From NCBI RefSeq assembly GCF_004000885.1, contig NZ_BIMC01000018.1, positions 56,947 through 120,946 on the forward strand: 64,000 nt of DNA, in the 5' to 3' direction. Both the position numbers and the translations under genes were made by a program. Source of the stretch: Paenibacillus glucanolyticus NBRC 15330. Lineage in GTDB: Bacteria > Bacillota > Bacilli > Paenibacillales > Paenibacillaceae. Numbering within the stretch: position 1 is the stretch's first letter; each line of letters starts with the position of its first letter. The notes beneath the pieces were generated by a model. The model saw nothing but the letters and a program-made list of their open reading frames with translations, did not search any database and was not told the DNA's origin. Below are positions 8,810 to 17,695 of this stretch, in pieces.

Positions 8810-9436
8810 TCAACCCTGCAGATACGCAACCAGCTTGCGAAGGGCTTCTCCGCGGTGACTGATTAACTGCTTCTCCTCCAGGGAAAGCTCTGCCATCGTT
8901 TTCTCATGGCTTGGCAAGTAGAACAGCGGGTCGTACCCGAAACCGCCGCTTCCGGATGGATCGGAAGTGATCCACCCTTCGACATGCCCTTCCGCCTCCA
9001 GCTTTTCTCCTGAAACCGGATCGTACAGCACCAGCACGCAGACGAATCGGGCCGGGCTTAACAAGGGCTGCTCGGTGTCCTCACCCAGTCTTAATTGCTC
9101 CAGCTCGCCGATCAGCTTCTCGTTATTATCCTCATCCGCGCCATGCTCACCTGCATACCTTGCGGAATATACACCCGGAGCGCCGTCCAGCGCATCCACG
9201 CATAATCCGGAATCATCTGCAAGCACAGGCAATCCCAGTGCATCACCGACCGCTTTGGCTTTCTTGAATGCATTGGCTGCGAAGGTAACTCCATCTTCAA
9301 CGACATCAGGCAATTCAGGGTAATCGTACATACTCTTGACTTCCACGCCAAGCGCAGCAAAAGCATGTGCAAATTCCTTCACTTTCCCCTGATTGCGGGT
9401 AGCTACAATGAGAGTATCCCCAAGTGTCAGCGTCAT
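8810..9436 (-). CDS. rdgB: XTP/dITP diphosphatase (non-canonical purine NTP pyrophosphatase)
   Basis: 208 residues, the usual size for the HAM1/RdgB family. It removes dITP, XTP and ITP from the nucleotide pool. The substrate-binding start is LIVATRNQGKVKEF, then LADDSGLCVDALDGAPGVYS with catalytic Asp residues, and GFGYDPLFYLP and ISHRGEALRKL at the end. It sits 3 bp after rph in the conserved Bacillus order gerM-rph-rdgB (ysnA in B. subtilis). Confidence 0.95.
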   Translation of the reverse strand: MTLTLGDTLIVATRNQGKVKEFAHAFAALGVEVKSMYDYPELPDVVEDGVTFAANAFKKAKAVGDALGLPVLADDSGLCVDALDGAPGVYSARYAGEHGADEDNNEKLIGELEQLRLGEDTEQPLLSPARFVCVLVLYDPVSGEKLEAEGHVEGWITSDPSGSGGFGYDPLFYLPSHEKTMAELSLEEKQLISHRGEALRKLVAYLQG

Positions 9437-9439
9437 ATC

Positions 9440-10198
9440 TTAGACTCCAGTTCCCGCATTCACGGAACCGATTTTGGCTGCAATGGGTCCGAGTGCTTCC
9501 TGTTGACGCTCGATCAGCTCGCGGATTCCTTTTTCCCCAAGCTCCAGAATCTGATCCAGCTCCTCGCGCGAGAATGGGCTTTCTTCGCCGGTTCCTTGAA
9601 CCTCAACGAATTTACCCCCTCCGGTCATAACCAGATTCATATCCACCTTCGCTTTGGAATCCTCTTCATAGTTCAGGTCCAGCAGCGCCTGTCCTCCAGC
9701 GATACCCACACTAATCGATGCCAAGTAATCCGTGATCGGAAATACTGCGAGTTTATGTTGTTCTGCAATTTTATTTACCGCTATGGCCAGGGCTACAAAT
9801 GCTCCTGTTATGGAGGTGGTCCGCGTTCCGCCATCCGCCTGGATCACATCGCAGTCCAGCGTAATTGTCCGCTCGCCAAGAGCATGCAGATTCACAACAG
9901 ACCTGAGCGCTCTGCCGATCAGCCGCTGAATTTCCATCGTCCGGCCAGTGAGTTTACCGCGATTGGCTTCCCGCTGATTCCGAGATTGTGTTGCGCGCGG
10001 CAGCATTGAATATTCAGCCGTCACCCAGCCCTTTCCTTGTCCTTTCAGAAACGGGGGAACTTTCTCATCCACGGTTGCCGTAATCAGCACCTTGGTGTCT
10101 CCCATTTCGATGTACACGGAGCCTTCCGCATATTTATTCACATGGGTCGATAAATTCATCGGTCGAAGCTCATCGCTCTTACGTCCGTTAGATCTCAT
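9440..10198 (-). CDS. rph: ribonuclease PH
   Basis: 252 residues. A phosphate-dependent 3'-5' exoribonuclease that trims tRNA 3' ends. Diagnostic blocks are visible: YAEGSVYIEMGDTKVLITAT, GWVTAEYSMLPRAT, EIQRLIGRALRSVV and DCDVIQADGGTRTTSITGA. A helical C-terminus (IRELIERQQEAL) completes the hexamer-forming protein. It lies between gerM and rdgB in one operon; the ATG follows GGAGGCAGAAAAC. Confidence 0.96.
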   Translation of the reverse strand: MRSNGRKSDELRPMNLSTHVNKYAEGSVYIEMGDTKVLITATVDEKVPPFLKGQGKGWVTAEYSMLPRATQSRNQREANRGKLTGRTMEIQRLIGRALRSVVNLHALGERTITLDCDVIQADGGTRTTSITGAFVALAIAVNKIAEQHKLAVFPITDYLASISVGIAGGQALLDLNYEEDSKAKVDMNLVMTGGGKFVEVQGTGEESPFSREELDQILELGEKGIRELIERQQEALGPIAAKIGSVNAGTGV

Positions 10199-10313
10199 GT
10201 TTTCTGCCTCCTACTTCTTATCGCAATCCTGATTAGCATTCCCTATTCTACCAAAGTGCAGGCACAAAAGCACCTTTTTGGGGTGCATCTTGTCAAACAA
10301 AGCGATAAAATCG

Positions 10314-11372
10314 TCAGATCGAAATTTCGTTAATAAATTCCGGACGGCTTACTGGCTCACTGTAGTTGCGGCTGTCCGTTCCAACCACCTCAGCCAGATC
10401 GTTCATCCGGATTTTCACCTTCGCATTTTCCGAATTTTCGGAAACCGTAAGCACGACAGCCTGCAGCAGCTCGGTCGGAACCTGCTCTCCCTGTTCAAAC
10501 ATGCTGTCCTGGAGCGATACGGTTACGGCGCCGTCCTCCCCTGTTTCAATGGATGCAACGGTTGTGTCATCCGGAATGACTTCAACGAGTCCATCACCAT
10601 ACTGCGGTCCACGAATCAGCTCATTCAAGGCGGCCTGGACCGCATCTTGTCCGGTCGGAACAAGTCTTGTTACCGGTACATAGTACTGGATCCCGTCTGG
10701 CGTTAATGAGGAGAAATAAACGGTAACCGGTGAGGAAGCGGAGTATAACGCATCATCTGCCTTCTGCAAATTAATGCCCATCGCACGAGACAGCGGACGA
10801 TCCAGCGGCGTGTGATTCACCGGCATCTCCGTCAGCTTGACTCCATCCACCCATACCTGCATCTGCTCAATGCCTTCATGTCCTGTCAGCGTCCACGTCA
10901 ACGCCTCCAAAATTCTTCGTTCATCTGCCGCTTTATATTCCGTAAACGATTTATTGAATTCAACAACAGCTAGTTTGTTCTCCTGATCTACCGTCACATT
11001 ATTGATTTGGGTACCGGCAGGCAGCACGGCCTGGAAGCCCTGTGGAACAAAGCCCGCGTAGCGCCCTCCATTCACAAGCACTTCAAGGGATTCGGCCACC
11101 TCATTGGCACCCTCGACCTTCGGAATCCCCAAGGTTACTGGTGCCAGCATTCCTCTCGTATCGGATAAATAAACCGTGGTTTGTGTGCCAATGTCGCCCT
11201 GCGCCGCTGTAGATCCGGCCGTGTTCAGCATCTGCTTCTCCACTTGTGCAGGCGGTGGGTCAATCGCTTCGGATTGTTTACCGGAAAACACACCACAGCC
11301 GGACAATACGATCGGAACAGCAAGCAGCCCGGCGGCGGAAAGCCTGCGAAGATTGCGTTTGTTACTTTTCAT
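10314..11372 (-). CDS. gerM: spore germination lipoprotein GerM (two GerMN domains)
   Basis: 352 residues. A signal peptide with lipobox VLSGC gives an acylated Cys near residue 26. Two tandem GerMN (SpoIIIAG-like ring) domains follow, roughly 50-190 and 205-340, each with the VTLGIPKV / VTRLVP strand and ALNELIRGPQYGDGL helix pattern. In B. subtilis GerM is needed for sporulation and germination and helps the SpoIIIA-SpoIIQ channel. It starts the gerM-rph-rdgB run, with a 115-bp gap to rph. The divergent spacer to pgpA (11373-11540) holds promoters I cannot place exactly. Confidence 0.9.
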   Translation of the reverse strand: MKSNKRNLRRLSAAGLLAVPIVLSGCGVFSGKQSEAIDPPPAQVEKQMLNTAGSTAAQGDIGTQTTVYLSDTRGMLAPVTLGIPKVEGANEVAESLEVLVNGGRYAGFVPQGFQAVLPAGTQINNVTVDQENKLAVVEFNKSFTEYKAADERRILEALTWTLTGHEGIEQMQVWVDGVKLTEMPVNHTPLDRPLSRAMGINLQKADDALYSASSPVTVYFSSLTPDGIQYYVPVTRLVPTGQDAVQAALNELIRGPQYGDGLVEVIPDDTTVASIETGEDGAVTVSLQDSMFEQGEQVPTELLQAVVLTVSENSENAKVKIRMNDLAEVVGTDSRNYSEPVSRPEFINEISI

Positions 11373-11540
11373 GTATTGTTCCTCCCTAACATTTTTTTGT
11401 ACAGGTTGTACTCCTATGTATACGAGCCCTTTCCAAAAAAATAACTCTCAGTTTTGCCCTTTCTGGACAAAGGGGTGCCGGAAAAAGTACAATCGTCGTA
11501 AGCATCTTCATCAACCCACAAAAATGAGGTGAGTTCCATC

Positions 11541-12104
11541 ATGGCAGAAAACGATACAAATATCCCTTACAGTCTGAACAGCAAAAAGGTAGCAGAAGCA
11601 ACACGGAGCCTGCTGCATGAGCGTGGAATCAAATTGGAGGAAATCGCAGAGCTGGTAATGATCCTTCAAAAGAAATACTATCCGAATTTGACGATGGAAG
11701 AATGCATCGAAAATGTGGATGCCGTGCTCAGCAAACGCGAGGTGCAAAATGCGGTATTGACCGGAATCCAACTGGATATTTTGGCGGAGGAGGGCAACCT
11801 CATCTCTCCGCTTCAGGAAATGCTGGCCAATGATGAAGGGCTATATGGCGTGGATGAGGTTCTGGCATTTTCCATCGTTAACGTGTACGGTAGCATCGGC
11901 TTCACCAATTACGGGTATATCGACAAACTCAAGCCCGGCATTCTGGAGCAATTGAATGATAAATCAAGCGGCAGGGTCCATACCTTCCTGGACGATATCG
12001 TCGGTGCGGTTGCCGCAGCCGCCAGCAGCCGGATCGCCCATCGCAAGCAAGCGGACCGGGAGATCGAGTTGTACGGCACGACCGATGAACTCCCCAAAGA
12101 ATAA
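11541..12104 (+). CDS. pgpA: phosphatidylglycerophosphatase A family protein (YutG-like)
   Basis: 187 residues. It removes phosphate from phosphatidylglycerophosphate to give phosphatidylglycerol. The Firmicute YutG form lacks the transmembrane segments of E. coli PgpA, as here. Typical text: LLHERGIKLEEIAELVMILQ, ENVDAVLSKREVQNAVLTGI, and FTNYGYIDKLKPGILEQL then DDIVGAVAAAAS with acidic metal ligands. I chose ATG 11541 because GAGGTGAG ends 8-10 nt before it; the in-frame GTG at 11529 overlaps that site. Confidence 0.87.
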   Translation: MAENDTNIPYSLNSKKVAEATRSLLHERGIKLEEIAELVMILQKKYYPNLTMEECIENVDAVLSKREVQNAVLTGIQLDILAEEGNLISPLQEMLANDEGLYGVDEVLAFSIVNVYGSIGFTNYGYIDKLKPGILEQLNDKSSGRVHTFLDDIVGAVAAAASSRIAHRKQADREIELYGTTDELPKE

Positions 12105-12112
12105 ACCACTTC

Positions 12113-12150
12113 AAAAAGGAGATTCGCAGCTATCGCGAATCTCCTTTTTT
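12113..12150 (+). terminator. pgpA terminator
   Basis: AAAAAGGAGATTCGC and GCGAATCTCCTTTTTT form a strong stem with a T run, 9 bp after the pgpA stop. Confidence 0.92.
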
Positions 12151-12410
12151 ATCCGCCTATCAATTGGACTCCTCCACCTTGACCTAATCGAAGGATCCCG
12201 GTAATTTCAAAGAATCATAGACGATAGCGCGCTTACCGAAATCTAAGCTTCTCCAGGCTTGGAGATGAGTTCCTTCTATAATAAAGAGGCTCATCTTCGG
12301 CTATGAAAAATCGGGCTGTCCAATTGCATAAAACGGTAAATCTATCTAGTCATTTTTGCAAGCCTCAATCATATCCTATGATGAAGAACAATCCAATAGA
12401 GCACTTATGG

Positions 12411-12448
12411 TTACCCCGCCAATCTCTATGACGGGGTTCTTTTTTTTG
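12411..12448 (+). terminator. orphan plus-strand terminator
   Basis: ACCCCG/CGGGGT closes a short hairpin followed by T8. It terminates plus-strand transcription, although pgpA already ends at 12113-12150 and glgP converges from the other strand. The gene-free stretch 12151-12464 also holds a TATAAT (12277-12282) inside AGATGAG/CTCATCT inverted repeats, so a small RNA is possible. No coding sequence is seen there. Confidence 0.65.
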
Positions 12449-12464
12449 TCAGAAAAATAGTAGA

Positions 12465-14909
12465 CTACCTGTTCATACTGACCTTTACGGAAGCAATGTC
12501 CCAGATGTCGGATGCATAGCGGTGAATGGTATTGTCGCTGGAGAAATGACCCGAATGGGCAATATTGATAATTGACTTCTCAGTCCAGGCCCTGGCATTC
12601 AGATAGACGTCATCGATATCCGCCTGGGTGGCAACATAGCTGGCAAAGTCCTCCAATACAAAAAATTCATCATTGTGATCCAGCAGGGACTGCAGGATCT
12701 GACCGAATTCCAGCTCGTGACAGCAGAACGGGCCTGAGGATATTAATTGATCCAGAACACGGGCGATTCTCGAATCCTGCGCATACCTCTCTCTGGCTAC
12801 ATACGCCCCGGTCCGGTAATATTCCAGCACATCCGCAAGTTCCAGACCAAACAGGAACATATTATCTCTGCCCAGCAGCTCAAACATCTCCACATTCGCT
12901 CCATCCAGCGTACCGATGGTCAATGCGCCATTCATCATAAATTTCATATTACCCGTGCCGGATGCCTCCTTGCCGGCGGTTGATATCTGCTCGCTCACAT
13001 CGGCAGCGGGAATAATCTTCTCGGCAAGCGAGACCGAATAATTCTCGAGAAACAGCACTTGAAGTTTGTCATTTACCTCCGAATCGTGATTAACGACATC
13101 CGCTACGACATTAATTAACTTGATGATGCTTTTGGCTAAATAGTAACCCGGCGCTGCCTTCGCCCCAAAAATGACGGTACGCGGTACACGATCTGCCCCC
13201 GGCTGATCCTTAATCTCGTTATAAGCATGGATGACACGCAAAATGTTCAGCAGCTGCCGCTTGTAGCCATGGAGCCGCTTAACATGGACATCAAATATCG
13301 AATCAGGATTAATCTGTATCCCTTGTTTATGGGCAATATAGTCCGCAAGCCGTTCTTTATTGCTCCGTTTGATTCGCTGAATTCCTTGCTGAAAGGCAGA
13401 ATCCGTCTTTAATGACTGAAGCTGTATCAGTTGAACGGGATCCGTGATCCACGAGGTACCGATGCCTTCGCTGATGAGCTGGCTCAATCCCGGATTGCTG
13501 TGCATGAGCCAGCGGCGGTGGGTAATCCCGTTGGTCTTGTTGCTGAACCGCTCCGGATACAGCTCATATTGCGGTTTCATCACCTGCGTCTTAAGCAGTT
13601 CTGTATGCAGAGCTGCTACGCCGTTCACATGATAGCTTCCCACGATGGCCAGATTGGCCATTCGTATCTGATCGCTCTCCACAATCGCGAGCTGTGAAAT
13701 ACGCTCTTGGTCGCCTGGATAACGATCCAGCAGCATGCTGCAGAAACGTTTGTTGATCTCTTCAATGATCATGTAAACGCGAGGCAGCAGCTCTCTGACC
13801 ATACCAGCCGGCCATTTTTCCAATGCTTCGCTCAGCAGGGTATGATTGGTATAGGACACGGTCCGGCTCGTAATGTCCCAAGCCTCATCCCAACCCAAAC
13901 CCTTGTCGTCAACAAGAATCCGCATCAGCTCGGGTATGACCAGTGTAGGGTGTGTATCATTAATATGAATTGCGACATATTCCGGCAGCTCACGATACAT
14001 CAGCCCCAGCTTGTCAAACGTTCTGAGAATGCTCTGAACCCCTGCCGAACAGAGAAAGTACTGCTGCTTCAGCCGCAGAAGCTTGCCTTCGTAAGCCGAA
14101 TCATCCGGATACAAAAATTCAGATATGGATTCAACCGACCTGTTATATTCTAAAAATTTATAATAGCTGTTATGTTGATTGGCCGTACGGATTCTGGACA
14201 AATCCGTTGCCGACTCGGCGCTCCACAGGCGCAATGTATTCACCTGCCCCTCGCCATAACCGATCACTGGCACATCATAAGGCACGGCCAGAACACGTTC
14301 GTAGTCCACCGTGTGAAACACCGTTCGTTCTTCCTGCATACCGATTTCCACATGACCCCAGAAGCGTACTTCCACCGCTTTGTCTGCCCGCCGCTCTTCC
14401 CAGACGTTACCCCGCTGGAGCCAATTGTCAGGCAGCTCAACCTGATAACCATCAATAATCTTCTGTTCAAACAATCCATACTTATAACGAATCCCGCATC
14501 CATGGCCTGCATAACTCAGTGATGCCAGCGAATCCAGAAAGCATGCTGCAAGACGCCCAAGCCCCCCGTTGCCGAGACCTGCATCCGGCTCCTGCTCCTC
14601 AATCTCTTCCAAATTCCAGCCCAGCTCCAGCAGACCGCTCCGGACCATGTCCAGCACGCCGAGATTCAGCAGATTGTTTCCCATCAGCCGCCCGATCAAA
14701 AATTCCAGCGAGAAGTAATATACTTGTTTCTGCGCTGTATCCCGGTAGGTCCGATTGGCTGCCGCCCATTGCCGTCCGACATACTCCCGGATCATGCCCC
14801 CGAGTATTTTATAAACATCCTCAGGCGCTGCTTCCTCAAGCCCCTTCCCCAAACGACTCACCAATTGCTCCGTAAAGACCTGCTTGAATGTTTCCTTGTT
14901 GTTAAACAA
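12465..14909 (-). CDS. glgP: glycogen phosphorylase
   Basis: 814 residues, normal family length. It releases glucose-1-phosphate from glycogen with a PLP cofactor. The PLP lysine is in ASGTGNMKFMMNGALTIGT near residue 657, the dinucleotide-like DAGLGNGGLGRLAACFLDS block is near residue 110, and VKRLHGYKRQLLN is present. The start is probably TTG (TTG TTT AAC), with AGGAGG nine bases before it. It is the last gene of glgC-glgD-glgP. glgA and glgB, which accompany these in B. subtilis, are absent here. Confidence 0.96.
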   Translation of the reverse strand: MFNNKETFKQVFTEQLVSRLGKGLEEAAPEDVYKILGGMIREYVGRQWAAANRTYRDTAQKQVYYFSLEFLIGRLMGNNLLNLGVLDMVRSGLLELGWNLEEIEEQEPDAGLGNGGLGRLAACFLDSLASLSYAGHGCGIRYKYGLFEQKIIDGYQVELPDNWLQRGNVWEERRADKAVEVRFWGHVEIGMQEERTVFHTVDYERVLAVPYDVPVIGYGEGQVNTLRLWSAESATDLSRIRTANQHNSYYKFLEYNRSVESISEFLYPDDSAYEGKLLRLKQQYFLCSAGVQSILRTFDKLGLMYRELPEYVAIHINDTHPTLVIPELMRILVDDKGLGWDEAWDITSRTVSYTNHTLLSEALEKWPAGMVRELLPRVYMIIEEINKRFCSMLLDRYPGDQERISQLAIVESDQIRMANLAIVGSYHVNGVAALHTELLKTQVMKPQYELYPERFSNKTNGITHRRWLMHSNPGLSQLISEGIGTSWITDPVQLIQLQSLKTDSAFQQGIQRIKRSNKERLADYIAHKQGIQINPDSIFDVHVKRLHGYKRQLLNILRVIHAYNEIKDQPGADRVPRTVIFGAKAAPGYYLAKSIIKLINVVADVVNHDSEVNDKLQVLFLENYSVSLAEKIIPAADVSEQISTAGKEASGTGNMKFMMNGALTIGTLDGANVEMFELLGRDNMFLFGLELADVLEYYRTGAYVARERYAQDSRIARVLDQLISSGPFCCHELEFGQILQSLLDHNDEFFVLEDFASYVATQADIDDVYLNARAWTEKSIINIAHSGHFSSDNTIHRYASDIWDIASVKVSMNR

Positions 14910-14948
14910 AAGAAAGTTCCTCCTGACGGACTCGTTTTATTTTTGATA

Positions 14949-16052
14949 TCAGATGGAGATGTCCTTGGCAATTACAAAGGGCTTGCGAAAATCGCCCTGA
15001 AGTTTATGATCCCGCGAGATGATCACGTCTTTATCGAGTATGACGTTCTCAAGCCTTACGTTTTCACCAATGACGCATTTTTGCATAATAATCGAGTTGT
15101 GAATGCTTGCACCTCTTTTTACCTGTACCCCTCGAAACAGAATGCTGTTCTTGACTTCCCCATCGATCTGACAACCGTTGGCTACCAGCGCATTGCTTAC
15201 ATCGGCGGAGTTCAAATATTTTGCCGGAACCTCGTACTTGATTTTGGTGTGAACAGACTGCTTGCGAAACAAGCTGTTGTATGCCGTGGGGTTGAGAAGA
15301 TTCATGCTGGTGCGGTAATAGCTTTCAAGCGAGTTGATCACCGCATGATATCCGCGATATTCGTACCCTGCAATATTCAGCTTATGACGGTTACGCATGA
15401 TCGCATCCCGAAAGAAATTGCTGCCGCCATGGGCTATGCAATGATCCGCCATCTCAAGAAACAACGATTTCTCCATCACAAACAATTCCATGTAGACCCC
15501 ATCGTGCTTGTGTTCGTAATGAATGTCCGTTACGATGCCATCCTCGTTGACATCCAGGTGTGTGCAGGAACGATGCTCATCTCTCGGCTTATCCACTCTT
15601 GTGTATACCAGTGTTACATCAGCGCCCTGCTCCAGATGGTATTCATACACCTCGTTCAAATCGACCGTACTGATATGCTGACTGCCGGAATGCACGATAT
15701 ATTTTGCAGCCCCCCGCTCAAAGAAATCCAGATTGTTATAAATATGTCGCAGCTCGCCGGCGGACACATCCGTCTCATCATTCCAATCCGGTGGAAGGAT
15801 GAATAAGCCGCCCCGCTTACGATGCATATCCCACGGACGACCTTCACCGAGATGATCCATCAAGGATCGGTATTTCCGGCGAACGAAGAGCGCGATATCC
15901 TGGATGCCGGCATGCATCATGTTCGACATCACAAAATCAATCAAGCGATACCTGCTCGCAAAAGGCACAGCCGCACCGCAGCGGTAATACGTCAATTCAT
16001 TCAGCACATCCCGTTCATGCTCCAAATTAATAATCCCCATGAGTTCTCTCAT
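14949..16052 (-). CDS. glgD: GlgD-type subunit of glucose-1-phosphate adenylyltransferase
   Basis: 367 residues, nucleotidyltransferase fold plus a left-handed beta-helix end (GCQIDGEVKNSILFRGVQV, GASIHNSIIMQKCVIGENV). The N-terminus, GIINLEHERDVLNELTYYR, lacks the GGxGxRL pyrophosphorylase loop present in GlgC, which marks the non-catalytic or regulatory GlgD subunit known in Bacillus and Geobacillus, where GlgC-GlgD is more active than GlgC alone. It lies 13 bp after glgC. Confidence 0.93.
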   Translation of the reverse strand: MRELMGIINLEHERDVLNELTYYRCGAAVPFASRYRLIDFVMSNMMHAGIQDIALFVRRKYRSLMDHLGEGRPWDMHRKRGGLFILPPDWNDETDVSAGELRHIYNNLDFFERGAAKYIVHSGSQHISTVDLNEVYEYHLEQGADVTLVYTRVDKPRDEHRSCTHLDVNEDGIVTDIHYEHKHDGVYMELFVMEKSLFLEMADHCIAHGGSNFFRDAIMRNRHKLNIAGYEYRGYHAVINSLESYYRTSMNLLNPTAYNSLFRKQSVHTKIKYEVPAKYLNSADVSNALVANGCQIDGEVKNSILFRGVQVKRGASIHNSIIMQKCVIGENVRLENVILDKDVIISRDHKLQGDFRKPFVIAKDISI

Positions 16053-16065
16053 CTGCGATCCCGTC

Positions 16066-17247
16066 CTAACCTTGATTAATGTGGGACGAAGACGATTGAA
16101 GCAGCTTCAGCACGTCTTCATCATTACCGCTTACAAGCACGATCTGGGATGGATCTTCCGGAGGCGGACCGATGGTTGTATGGTCTTCAATGACCATATC
16201 CTCGGTCACGATGGCCCGGTGTATGCGAACATGGCTGCCAATACGCACCTTGGGCATGATAACCGAATCGGTGATGACACTGCCTTCCCCTATCTCAACG
16301 CCATAAAAGAGGACCGAGTGCTCCACCTCGCCGCATACGGTGCAGCCTTCATTAATCATGCTGTTCCGCACGACCGCGGTTGGCGAAATATACTCTGCCG
16401 GCTGATTCGGATTCCGGGTGTAAATCCGCCATAACGGATCGTTTAAGTCCAGCTTGGGCTTCTCGCTGAGCAGATCCATATTGGCCTCCCATAGGCTTTG
16501 GATCGTGCCGACATCCTTCCAATACCCGTCGAATGGATAGGCGTACAGCGTTTTCCCGTCATCCAGCATATTCGGCAGAATGTCTTTGCCAAAATCATGG
16601 CTCGTTCCCGGAAGCTCCGCATTCTGCAGTAAGTAGGATCGCAGCAGCTTCCAGCGGAACAGATATACGCCCATGGAAGCTGTAGTGCTCTTGGGCTGTG
16701 CCGGCTTCTCCTCGAATTCATAAATCCGGTAATTCTCATCCGTATTCACCATGCCGAATCGCTTCGCTTCGTCCAGACTGACTTCAATGACCGAGATGGT
16801 GCAATCCGCATCCTTCTCCTTGTGGTAAGCCAGCATGCGGTCGTAATCCATCTTGTAGATGTGGTCTCCTGATAAAATAAGGACGTGCTCGGGATCATAC
16901 TGATCAATAAACTTGAGGTTACGGAAGATTGCATCTGCCGTCCCGCGGTACCAGGTAGTCCCGTCTTCGCGTTCATGGGGCGGCAGCACGAATACGCCCC
17001 CATTCAGCCGGTCCATATCCCAGTCGCTGCCTACACCAATGTAGGAATGCAGCACCAGCGGCTCATACTGCGTGAGCACACCGACGGTGTCAATTCCAGA
17101 ATGGGAGCAGTTGCTGAGGGGAAAATCAATAATCCGGTATGTACCCCCAAAATAAACAGCCGGCTTCGCCAGTGTCTTTGTCAGACCCTTCAGCCGTTTG
17201 CCTTGACCTCCTGCGAGCAGCATGGCAACCACATCTTTTTTCTTCAT
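16066..17247 (-). CDS. glgC: glucose-1-phosphate adenylyltransferase, catalytic subunit
   Basis: 393 residues. It makes ADP-glucose, the donor for glycogen synthesis. The pyrophosphorylase motif is MLLAGGQGKRLKGLTKTLAK at about 10-29, with YRIIDFPLSNCSHSGID next and the catalytic region HVLILSGDHIYKMDYD around 120-135. The C-terminal beta-helix is complete. It is the first gene of the operon; AAAAGGAGAATCTGCC precedes the ATG. Confidence 0.96.
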   Translation of the reverse strand: MKKKDVVAMLLAGGQGKRLKGLTKTLAKPAVYFGGTYRIIDFPLSNCSHSGIDTVGVLTQYEPLVLHSYIGVGSDWDMDRLNGGVFVLPPHEREDGTTWYRGTADAIFRNLKFIDQYDPEHVLILSGDHIYKMDYDRMLAYHKEKDADCTISVIEVSLDEAKRFGMVNTDENYRIYEFEEKPAQPKSTTASMGVYLFRWKLLRSYLLQNAELPGTSHDFGKDILPNMLDDGKTLYAYPFDGYWKDVGTIQSLWEANMDLLSEKPKLDLNDPLWRIYTRNPNQPAEYISPTAVVRNSMINEGCTVCGEVEHSVLFYGVEIGEGSVITDSVIMPKVRIGSHVRIHRAIVTEDMVIEDHTTIGPPPEDPSQIVLVSGNDEDVLKLLQSSSSHINQG

Positions 17248-17462
17248 GGCAGATTCTCCTTTTCAGGGGCTTATGAGATACGAATCCTATAACATGAAAA
17301 TTGCAGATTGAAACCCAAGTGATGGAGTGGATCATGGTGGTCAATGATTAAGACTAAAGATGATACAAGAGGGAATGCTTGCGCTTATACAGCACAGGTA
17401 ACATTAAATATATGCGGGTTATTAGAAAACTCTGACTCCGGATAACGAAGGATCCCCCTAAG

Positions 17463-17476
17463 TTGAAGCGCTTTCC
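17463..17476. promoter_or_regulatory. possible weak cre (CcpA) site upstream of glgC
   Basis: TTGAAGCGCTTTCC matches the cre consensus TGWAANCGNTNWCA at 11 of 14 positions, with the symmetric AAGCGCTTT core kept. It lies about 215 bp before glgC. The gene-free stretch 17248-17610 shows nothing else I can name. Confidence 0.3.
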
Positions 17477-17610
17477 TATTCTAAGAATGTACTCTGCTGC
17501 AGTCTTACAGGGGATGTACCTACCAAGCATCCAGACGCAGCGGTTCGGACGCTTTTTCCCGGGGTATCCCATAGCGGATGCTCCACAACGTATCCCTTCT
17601 GATCTATTAA

Positions 17611-17672
17611 ACAAAAAACCGCCCTTTCTACGCATGATGGAAGCAAACGTACAAGCAGACGGTTTATTCATG
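17611..17672 (-). terminator. terminator of the MBL hydrolase gene
   Basis: On the minus strand an AAACCG...CGGTTT stem with a large loop is followed by TTTTTTG, starting about 25 bp after the stop codon. Confidence 0.6.
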
Positions 17673-17695
17673 TCTTGATTATATCAGGAATACCG

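Noticed and set aside
14724..15806. A 360-codon frame on the plus strand opposite glgP and glgD
   Set aside because: It crosses the junction of two solid minus-strand genes; the text is not protein-like.
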